A stretch of 64,000 nucleotides of DNA, from contig NZ_CP110535.1 of the NCBI RefSeq assembly GCF_026104355.1, forward strand, positions 4,898,001-4,962,000, read 5' to 3'. A program made the position numbers and the translations under genes. This DNA comes from Halomonas sp. BDJS001. GTDB taxonomy: Bacteria > Pseudomonadota > Gammaproteobacteria > Pseudomonadales > Halomonadaceae. How positions within the stretch are numbered: position 1 is the stretch's first letter; each line of letters opens with the position of its first letter. Of the stretch, positions 58,126 through 64,000 are shown one piece after another. The notes below the pieces were generated by a model. That model saw only the letters and a program-made list of their open reading frames with translations. It searched no databases and was not told where the DNA came from.

Positions 58126-59925
58126 GTGGCGCGTTTTTCCCTGTCGGATTTTACCTTAGAGAGTTTTCGTCGCCAGCTGGCCAACGTCGACGCCCTTCCG
58201 CAGCTATGTGTGCTGGGGCTGGTCTCAGGCGTTATTACCGGCGCTGTGATGGTAGCGTTTCGGCTGCTTTTGGAAGCGGGCGCCGCGCTCTACATGACCG
58301 ATGGTGACCCAGAAGCGTTTGAAAGCATGGCACCGTGGCTGCGCGCGCTGTTGCCCATGCTGGCAGTAACGCTAGTGGGAGTGCTGCTGTACAGGCAAAA
58401 ACCGGCGGCGCGTAAACTGGGTGTTGGCCATGTGATCGAGCGGCTTACCTACCACCAAGGCCGTTTTCCCCTGCGCAACTGGCTCAACCAGTGGTGGGTC
58501 GGTGTCATATCCGTCCTGGGTGGCCTCTCCGCTGGCCGTGAGGGGCCGGCGATTCACTTGGGGGCAGCGGCGGCCAGCGGGCTTGGCCAGCAGATGCGCC
58601 TGCCTAATAACAGTCTCAGGGTACTGGTTGCATGCGGGACTGCAGCCGCCATCTCCGCTTCCTTTAATACCCCCATTGCGGGTGTCATTTTCGCTATGGA
58701 AGTGGTGATGATGGAGTACACCTTGATGAGCTTTATGCCGGTGATATTGGCCTCCACCATGGGGGCGCTGATGGCGCAGTTGGCTTATGGCAATGAGCCC
58801 GCCTTCCGTATCCCTGAGATTGCACTAGGCTCATTGATCAACTTGCCTTGGATTGTCATGACGGGGCTTGTGATTGGCCTACTCGCAGGCTTGTTTATTC
58901 ATATTTCTCGCAGCCAGCGGATTATGCAGTGGCCACTTTGGATGCGTCTGGGATTGGTGGGTGTAGCGACGGGTGTGGTGGCTTGGTGGTTCCCCCAGGT
59001 TCAAGGCATCGGCTATGACAGCGTAGCGGCCGCGCTCAATAATCAGTTGGAAATTAAAGTGCTGCTGGCGCTGATGATCATCAAACTGCTGATTACGGCG
59101 CTAACTGTCGCAGGCGGTGTGCCTATCGGTATTATTGGCCCTGTGCTGGTGATAGGCGCTGCCACAGGCGCGCTGTTTGGTCTGTTGGGTGGCTGGCTTT
59201 GGCCAGAGAAAGCCGCTGACCCAGGTATTTACGCGATGCTAGGCATGGCTGCGATGATGGGAGCGGTGCTCCAGGCACCCTTGGCCGCGCTTATGGCGCT
59301 TTTGGAGTTAACCCATACGCCGAGTATTATGCTACCTGGCATGTTGGCGGTGGTGGTGGCGTGTTTAACGTCACGTCAATTGACCGGTTGCGAAGGCTTT
59401 TTTATTAGCACGGTGCGCTACGGCCTGCATCCACTTCAGCAGCCGTTGATGCAGGCACTTTCGCGGGTCTCGGTGCCCGCGGTGATGGAGCGCCAACTGG
59501 TTCGCACCGAACGCATGATTACCCCTGAAAAGGCCCGGCAGTTACTTGAAACTAACCCTGTATGGCTGGTGATTGAGCGTTCGAGCGAACAAAAACCGGT
59601 GCTGGCGCTCAAAGCTGCAGAGTTGGCACGCTGGCTGCTTGAACACGATGAGGCGCTAGAGGGGGAGGATCCGCCTGGGGATGAACTCATTGACCTACTG
59701 GAAATCCCTGGGCAGCGTTTAGAGCTGGCGCCGATTGGGTTACAGGCGACGCTTTCTGAAGCGTTTCTAAAACTGCAGAATGACGCGCTGGGAGCGCTCT
59801 ACGTAGTTCATGGCTATCGCCCAAAGCAGCGGCGTATTTCAGGTATTATCACCCGTGGCGCCATTGAGCGTTATTACCACTACACTGATCCACGCGGCGT
59901 CGATTCCCGTGGCACCGATGCGTAA
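58126..59925 (+). CDS. CLC-family chloride channel/transporter with C-terminal CBS pair
   Basis: A 599-residue protein starting at GTG with AGGAAGG upstream. The CLC membrane part (about 30-440) has the gating Glu in SAGREGPAIHLGAA and the segment GVPIGIIGPVLVIGA. The usual GSGIP chloride motif reads GVGHV, so the anion selectivity may differ. The last 140 residues hold a CBS pair (MITPEKARQLLE; ISGIITRGAIERYY). The presence of the gating Glu argues for Cl-/H+ exchange. In a halophile it could take part in chloride or acid tolerance. Confidence 0.9.
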   Translation: MARFSLSDFTLESFRRQLANVDALPQLCVLGLVSGVITGAVMVAFRLLLEAGAALYMTDGDPEAFESMAPWLRALLPMLAVTLVGVLLYRQKPAARKLGVGHVIERLTYHQGRFPLRNWLNQWWVGVISVLGGLSAGREGPAIHLGAAAASGLGQQMRLPNNSLRVLVACGTAAAISASFNTPIAGVIFAMEVVMMEYTLMSFMPVILASTMGALMAQLAYGNEPAFRIPEIALGSLINLPWIVMTGLVIGLLAGLFIHISRSQRIMQWPLWMRLGLVGVATGVVAWWFPQVQGIGYDSVAAALNNQLEIKVLLALMIIKLLITALTVAGGVPIGIIGPVLVIGAATGALFGLLGGWLWPEKAADPGIYAMLGMAAMMGAVLQAPLAALMALLELTHTPSIMLPGMLAVVVACLTSRQLTGCEGFFISTVRYGLHPLQQPLMQALSRVSVPAVMERQLVRTERMITPEKARQLLETNPVWLVIERSSEQKPVLALKAAELARWLLEHDEALEGEDPPGDELIDLLEIPGQRLELAPIGLQATLSEAFLKLQNDALGALYVVHGYRPKQRRISGIITRGAIERYYHYTDPRGVDSRGTDA

Positions 59926-60013
59926 AACGATAATTTACAAGGTCTTATTTTAAAGTCTTGATTTTAAATTCCTAGACGTACGCGAGAAGGATTCATCGCT
60001 TTAAGGAGCAACA

Positions 60014-60445
60014 ATGTACCTATGGGTAAAGGCCATTCACTTAATGGCCGTAGTGACGTGGTTCGCTGCGCTGTTCTATTTACCCCGCCTATATGTGTAT
60101 CACGCCACTGCGCGGGATAACGGCGACGAACAGGCCATCAGCTATTTCAAAACAATGGAGCGTAAGCTCTACCGTGGCATCATGACCCCATCGATGATTG
60201 CGGTACTGATTTTTGGGGGCTGGATGCTCTATCTGGTGCCCGAATGGTTTAGCCAGGGCTGGATGCATGCCAAGCTGGCGCTAGTGGTTCTGCTTATCGC
60301 CTATCATCACGTTTGTTTGATCTATTTGAAGCAGTTTGCCCAGGATCGTTGTACCAAAAGCCATGTGTTTTTCCGCTGGTTTAACGAAGCGCCGGTGATT
60401 GCGCTCGTGGCGATTATTCTGCTTGCCGTTGTGAAGCCCTTTTGA
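60014..60445 (+). CDS. hemJ: Protoporphyrinogen IX oxidase HemJ
   Basis: A 143-residue protein with four membrane segments and the HemJ start WVKAIHLMAVVTWFAALFYL, with the conserved His and the RLYVYH segment. Further blocks are MERKLYRGIMTPSMI and AYHHVCLIYL. It oxidises protoporphyrinogen to protoporphyrin in heme synthesis. AAGGAG lies seven bases before the ATG. Its stop overlaps thiD by one base (TGATG). Confidence 0.92.
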   Translation: MYLWVKAIHLMAVVTWFAALFYLPRLYVYHATARDNGDEQAISYFKTMERKLYRGIMTPSMIAVLIFGGWMLYLVPEWFSQGWMHAKLALVVLLIAYHHVCLIYLKQFAQDRCTKSHVFFRWFNEAPVIALVAIILLAVVKPF

Positions 60446-61254
60446 TGCGCCGACCGCTTCCCCCCGTGGTATTGGTGCTCGCCGGGCATGACCCGACGGG
60501 TGGCGCTGGATTAATCGCTGACAGTGAAGCCGTTGCGGCCTGTGGTGGTTGGGCGGTAACGATCCCCACTGCGCTGACGGTACAAAATTGCCACAATGTG
60601 ACCCGTGTGATCCCTGCTGAGCCCACCGCGATGCGCCAAATGGCCGAGGCCATTAGTGAGATGCAGGTCGCGGCGATTAAGATTGGTCTACTCGCTGACG
60701 AAGCCACCCTGCGCGCCGCGGAGCAAATTATTCGCCGTTTTCCGGGTATTCCCGTGGTGGCCGATCCGGTCTTCAAGGCCGGTGGCGGAACTGAGTTATC
60801 CACACCCGGATTACGACAACTGTTTATTGATCGCCTGCTACCGCTTGTGGATATCTTAACGCCCAACCGTGCTGAATTGGCCCAGCTGACGCCTGACATT
60901 GATACGCCTTTCGATGATACGGCGCGCGCGGTGGTACTAATGTCACAGGGGTGCCAAGCCATTTTGGTCACTGCCACCGATGAGCCGCTGCCCGGCAACG
61001 ACCAGCAGGTTGTGCATACCCTGCATTCGCCTGACACCACTCGCCAATGGCAGTGGCCGCGTTTGCCCGAACTCTTCCATGGCTCAGGCTGTACGCTTGC
61101 ATCGGCCATTGCCGCTCGTCTTGCTGTTGGTGAGCGCTTACCAACTGCTTGTGAGCAGGCGCAGCACTTTACTTGGCAGAGTCTGTCTCAAGGCTTTCAA
61201 CCGCCCAGCGGCCAGTGTTTGCCACATCGATTTTCACGGGCTGTCCGTTTTTGA
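60445..61254 (+). CDS. thiD: Hydroxymethylpyrimidine/phosphomethylpyrimidine kinase
   Basis: A 269-residue ribokinase-fold protein with the start LVLAGHDPTGGAGLIADSEA, TALTVQNC, IKIGLLAD and the catalytic anion hole HGSGCTLASAIAARLA. It phosphorylates HMP and HMP-P in thiamine synthesis. The start is the ATG overlapping the hemJ stop. In Pseudomonas thiE lies between thiD and hemL, as I recall; here hemL follows directly. Confidence 0.93.
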   Translation: MRRPLPPVVLVLAGHDPTGGAGLIADSEAVAACGGWAVTIPTALTVQNCHNVTRVIPAEPTAMRQMAEAISEMQVAAIKIGLLADEATLRAAEQIIRRFPGIPVVADPVFKAGGGTELSTPGLRQLFIDRLLPLVDILTPNRAELAQLTPDIDTPFDDTARAVVLMSQGCQAILVTATDEPLPGNDQQVVHTLHSPDTTRQWQWPRLPELFHGSGCTLASAIAARLAVGERLPTACEQAQHFTWQSLSQGFQPPSGQCLPHRFSRAVRF

Positions 61255-61290
61255 TTTGATCTTCAATACGCCATTGACCGAGAGGATGCC

Positions 61291-62571
61291 ATGACTACAT
61301 CAGCTGAACTATTTGACCTTGCCAGTCGCCATATCCCCGGTGGGGTCAACTCACCCGTCCGGGCATTTAAGGGGTTACACCGCCCGCCGGTCTTTATGGA
61401 GCGTGCTCAAGGTGCCTTTCTGTTTGACGTCGAAGGCAATCGCTACGTGGACTATGTCGGCTCCTGGGGGCCCATGATCACTGGGCATGCTGACCAAGAC
61501 GTATTGGCTGCGGTGCGGGCACGATTGGATAACGGACTTTCCTTTGGTACCCCTACCGCGGTTGAAACCACCATGGCAGATTTGATCTGCGAGATGATCC
61601 CCTCCATGGATATGGTGCGTATGACCAGCTCGGGTACCGAAGCCACCATGTCGGCGATACGCCTGGCACGCGGCACCACCGGCCGGGATAAGATCGTTAA
61701 ATTTGAAGGCAATTACCACGGCCACTCCGATTCACTGCTGGTAAAAGCGGGATCCGGCGCACTTACCCACGGTGAACCTAGCTCGCCGGGTGTGCCCGCC
61801 TCGCTGGCTGAACACACCATTACCCTGTCGTTTAACGACCCAGAAGGTGTAGAAGCGTGTTTTAGCGAGATTGGCGATCAAATTGCCTGCATTATCGTTG
61901 AACCCGTTGCCGGCAATATGAACTGTATCCCACCCCAGCCGGGCTTTTTGGAAACGCTGCGCCGGGTATGTAACGAGCACGGCAGCGTGCTTATTTTTGA
62001 CGAAGTGATGACCGGTTTTCGAGTGGCATTGGGCGGCGCCCAAGCCCACTACGGTATCGTGCCTGATCTAACCTGCCTGGGAAAAATTGTCGGTGGTGGT
62101 ATGCCGGTGGGTGCCTTTGGGGGCAAGCGCGAGATAATGCAAAATATTTCCCCCCTGGGCCCGGTTTATCAAGCGGGAACCTTGTCGGGTAATCCGCTGG
62201 CCATGGCGGCGGGTGTGGCGCTGCTGACCAAGCTGCAGGTACCAGGCTTCCACGATGCGCTCTCCCAGCGGGTTAACACGCTGTGTACGGGACTTCAGGA
62301 GCGAGCCAATGCGGCACGGGTGCCGATGATGACGCAGTCGGCGGGGGGCATGTTTGGGCTCTTCTTCACCTCGCAAAGCCGTGTGGATAACTTTGCTCAA
62401 GCCACCGCCTGTAACCCGGATGCCTTCCGCCGCTTCTTTGGCGCGATGCTTGATCACGGTGTTTACTTGGCGCCTTCTGCTTACGAAGCAGGCTTTATGT
62501 CCAGCGCTCATACGCCGGAAGACATTCAGTTCACCCTGGATGCTGCAGAAAAAGCCTTTGCTGTTATGTAA
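61291..62571 (+). CDS. hemL: Glutamate-1-semialdehyde 2,1-aminomutase
   Basis: A 426-residue PLP enzyme. The blocks RHIPGGVNSPVRAFKG, SSGTEATMSAIRLARG, LIFDEVMTGFRVALGGAQ and the PLP-lysine in CLGKIVGGGMPVGAFGG are all present. It makes 5-aminolevulinate, the first committed precursor of heme. GAGAGGA lies before the ATG. With hemJ upstream it groups two heme steps around thiD. A terminator follows 30 bp after the stop. Confidence 0.97.
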   Translation: MTTSAELFDLASRHIPGGVNSPVRAFKGLHRPPVFMERAQGAFLFDVEGNRYVDYVGSWGPMITGHADQDVLAAVRARLDNGLSFGTPTAVETTMADLICEMIPSMDMVRMTSSGTEATMSAIRLARGTTGRDKIVKFEGNYHGHSDSLLVKAGSGALTHGEPSSPGVPASLAEHTITLSFNDPEGVEACFSEIGDQIACIIVEPVAGNMNCIPPQPGFLETLRRVCNEHGSVLIFDEVMTGFRVALGGAQAHYGIVPDLTCLGKIVGGGMPVGAFGGKREIMQNISPLGPVYQAGTLSGNPLAMAAGVALLTKLQVPGFHDALSQRVNTLCTGLQERANAARVPMMTQSAGGMFGLFFTSQSRVDNFAQATACNPDAFRRFFGAMLDHGVYLAPSAYEAGFMSSAHTPEDIQFTLDAAEKAFAVM

Positions 62572-62601
62572 CGGCAAGTAACTAAAAGCCCGCTATACTG
62601 C

Positions 62602-62628
62602 AAGAGCCGCTCACCTTGAGCGGCTCTT
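62602..62628 (+). terminator. Terminator after hemL
   Basis: Perfect 12-bp arms AAGAGCCGCTCA (62602-62613) and TGAGCGGCTCTT (62617-62628) with the 3-base loop CCT. The T-run after it is short. Confidence 0.8.
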
Positions 62629-62650
62629 ATGTTAGTTGAGAGCTAAACTC

Positions 62651-63013
62651 ATGACACGACCAACGGCTTGGCGATATGTGATCTGCGCAGCAGGGCTGCT
62701 AGCCTGCTTGCCGCTGGCTGCACAGTCGCCTCAGGAGCAGGACATGACCCAGATCCATATCACCATGAGCGGTTCGCCAGGCGCCGAGTTTTCCGCCCAC
62801 TGGCGGATTACTCACGAAGGCGAAACCACCGAGCACGTTGAAGAGAGCGGGACAGTACCTGCTGAGTACACCTTCACTGGCACAGAGCTTGAAGGTACGG
62901 TAAAGCTGTTAAGTGACGATGAGCGGCTGGAAGTGGATATTCAAAAAGGCAGTAACCGGTCGCGTTCATCGACTCAGGGTGCAGGGGGGACATTGACGTT
63001 GATGATTCGTTAA
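62651..63013 (+). CDS. Small exported protein of unknown function
   Basis: A 120-residue protein. The start is the ATG at 62651; a TTG five codons earlier is less likely. Residues 1-25 form a signal peptide (YVICAAGLLACLPLAAQ). The mature part, about 95 residues, is rich in Glu, Thr and Ser and predicted all-beta from its alternation (IHITMSGSPGAEFSAHWRIT, then TLTLMIR at the end). It has no cysteines or known motif that I recognise. It lies between two terminators, so it is a single-gene unit. A TATACT at 62594-62599 could be its -10, overlapping the hemL terminator. Confidence 0.7.
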   Translation: MTRPTAWRYVICAAGLLACLPLAAQSPQEQDMTQIHITMSGSPGAEFSAHWRITHEGETTEHVEESGTVPAEYTFTGTELEGTVKLLSDDERLEVDIQKGSNRSRSSTQGAGGTLTLMIR

Positions 63014-63035
63014 TACCCATTTTTAGTAGAGGATA

Positions 63036-63070
63036 ATAAAAAACCGCCCCAATGTGGGGCGGTTTGTATG
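63036..63070. terminator. Bidirectional terminator between convergent genes
   Basis: Perfect 10-bp arms AAACCGCCCC (63041-63050) and GGGGCGGTTT (63056-63065) with loop AATGT. A-rich sequence before the left arm gives a T-run on the minus strand, so it ends the curlin-repeat gene well; TTTG follows on the plus strand. Confidence 0.88.
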
Positions 63071-63102
63071 AGCACACGGTGTATATTTTAACACCGTTTT
63101 GC

Positions 63103-63939
63103 TTAGTGGCCTTGGCTAACAGTGTTAACGTTGCCATTGCCGTAGGTAACGATGCTAGAGGTGTGCTGACCCCAGAAAGCACCGCTTTGCGTAACGGCAT
63201 TGTTGTTATAGCTGCCATGAGTTTCGATATAAGAGTCGTGACCATAGCCAGACTGAGCTACGTTATAGGTGTTGTGATCACCATTAGCTAGAATGGTGCT
63301 CTCTAAAGAGTAACCATTTTGATTTACAACGGCGTCATTGCGGTTACCACCCATATAAGCATAGCTATCGTTATATGAGCCAGTCTGTGTGATTTCAGCA
63401 TCATTGAAAGCACCGTTTTGCTCAACTACAGACTTATTCCCAGCGCCATCTTGGTTGACAGTCGCATCATTGGAAAATCCTTCAATGTAGGCGTAGCTAT
63501 CATTAAATTTACCACTTTGGGTAATGTCTGCGTCATTGTAGAAACCAATTTCCTCTACTACTGAAACATTTTTATAACCTTCTTGGTCAACAGTCGCGCT
63601 GTTAAAGAGGGTTTCTTGATATACGGTAGAGTCATTCTTAGTGCCTAACTGGGTAACGTCGGCCGAGTTACCGCTACCAAATTGTTCTATACCAGAGTCA
63701 TTAAGGCCTGGTAGTGTTGTAGCAACACCGGAGACATCATCTTGTGATACTGTTGCTGAGTTATAGCTGCCTTGTTGATAAATGCGTGAGTTTTGCGATC
63801 CCCACTGGGTAACATCATTTGTATTGTTATTACCGCTTTGATAAATCGTGGAGTCACTACCACCTGAATACTGTGCAAAAGCAGCAGTACTCATAGCAAA
63901 GGCAACAGCGGCAGCGAGAGTGGTGATTTGAGTTTTCAT
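63103..63939 (-). CDS. Curlin-repeat protein (CsgA/CsgB-like functional amyloid subunit)
   Basis: A 278-residue exported protein. The signal peptide is MKTQITTLAAAVAFAMSTAA, cleavage near AFAQ. The rest consists of about eleven units of roughly 22 residues with the curlin pattern of Gln/Gly/Asn at fixed spacing, such as TIYQSGNNNTNDVTQWG, NSADVTQLGTKNDSTVYQ and DAEITQTGSYNDSYAYMGG. CsgA of E. coli has five such units; this protein has about twice as many. It most likely forms surface amyloid fibres in biofilm. The gene is AT-rich compared with its neighbours. GGGGAAAC lies before the ATG. Other csg genes, if present, would lie beyond the right edge. Confidence 0.85.
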   Translation of the reverse strand: MKTQITTLAAAVAFAMSTAAFAQYSGGSDSTIYQSGNNNTNDVTQWGSQNSRIYQQGSYNSATVSQDDVSGVATTLPGLNDSGIEQFGSGNSADVTQLGTKNDSTVYQETLFNSATVDQEGYKNVSVVEEIGFYNDADITQSGKFNDSYAYIEGFSNDATVNQDGAGNKSVVEQNGAFNDAEITQTGSYNDSYAYMGGNRNDAVVNQNGYSLESTILANGDHNTYNVAQSGYGHDSYIETHGSYNNNAVTQSGAFWGQHTSSIVTYGNGNVNTVSQGH

Positions 63940-64000
63940 GGTGTTTCCCCATTATGTCATGCTTGCTTTAGTTATTACTGAGACAACCTTTGTTGCTCAG

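Noticed and set aside
60414..61109. Minus-strand open frame of 231 codons
   Set aside because: Antisense to hemJ and thiD; the low-complexity Ser/Arg/Ala translation is typical of a shadow frame.
1..64000. CRISPR arrays, rRNA, tRNA genes, prophage or complete insertion sequences
   Set aside because: No direct-repeat/spacer pattern, no cloverleaf with a conserved T-arm, no rRNA core sequence, and no transposase, integrase or phage structural gene was seen on either strand.

Overview
The window looks like an origin-proximal chromosome segment of a halophilic gammaproteobacterium, most likely a member of the Halomonadaceae (Halomonas or a close relative). The evidence is the NhaD-type Na+/H+ antiporter, acid-rich exported proteins, Rep, Crc, TrmL and ErpA of gammaproteobacterial type, and the order mnmG-rsmG-parA-parB-atpIBEFHAGDC followed further on by glmU-glmS. 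The genus is an inference, because no rRNA or marker search was possible.

Layout. Positions 1-9.7 kb: the end of an Lrp-type regulator, yicC, a LacI-regulated pentose or polyol ABC importer with an FGGY kinase, then rph. Positions 9.7-22.1 kb: a catabolic region with a RidA protein, a three-subunit FAD/iron-sulfur amine dehydrogenase, a further FAD oxidase, a polyamine-type ABC importer, two overlapping LysR genes, and a more AT-rich FAD oxidase with a lone periplasmic binding protein. Positions 22.1-31.5 kb: housekeeping and regulation (crc, pyrE, trmL, rep, a diheme cytochrome c, a GNAT protein, a two-component system, a CBS protein). Positions 31.6-41.5 kb: nhaD, glmS, glmU, apbE, uppP, a cation diffusion facilitator, a palindromic repeat and mgtE. 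Positions 41.6-53.2 kb: the complete ATP synthase operon, parAB, rsmG and mnmG, all on the minus strand. Positions 53.3-53.75 kb: a probable oriC, with an AT-rich core (29 G/C of 120 bases at 53401-53520) and a cluster of DnaA boxes. Positions 53.75-64 kb: a polar amino-acid ABC importer, erpA, argC, a CLC chloride transporter, hemJ-thiD-hemL, a small exported protein, and a curlin-repeat (functional amyloid) protein at the right edge.

How the parts fit. Transcription of mnmG through glmS runs leftward from the probable origin, and clcA through hemL runs rightward, as expected for co-orientation with replication. As I recall, yicC, rph, crc and pyrE lie close together in Pseudomonas; here two catabolic blocks separate them. 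The carbon- and nitrogen-source uptake operons lie near crc, a catabolite-repression protein that could control such operons. NhaD, the proton-type ATP synthase and the CLC protein together suggest ion and pH homeostasis for a saline habitat.

The most interesting non-coding signals are the oriC-like region, a terminator-like hairpin between atpE and atpF, a stem-loop between the binding-protein gene and the next gene in all three multi-gene ABC importer operons, a LacI-type operator with three 15-bp repeats, and two palindromic intergenic elements that may be dispersed repeats.
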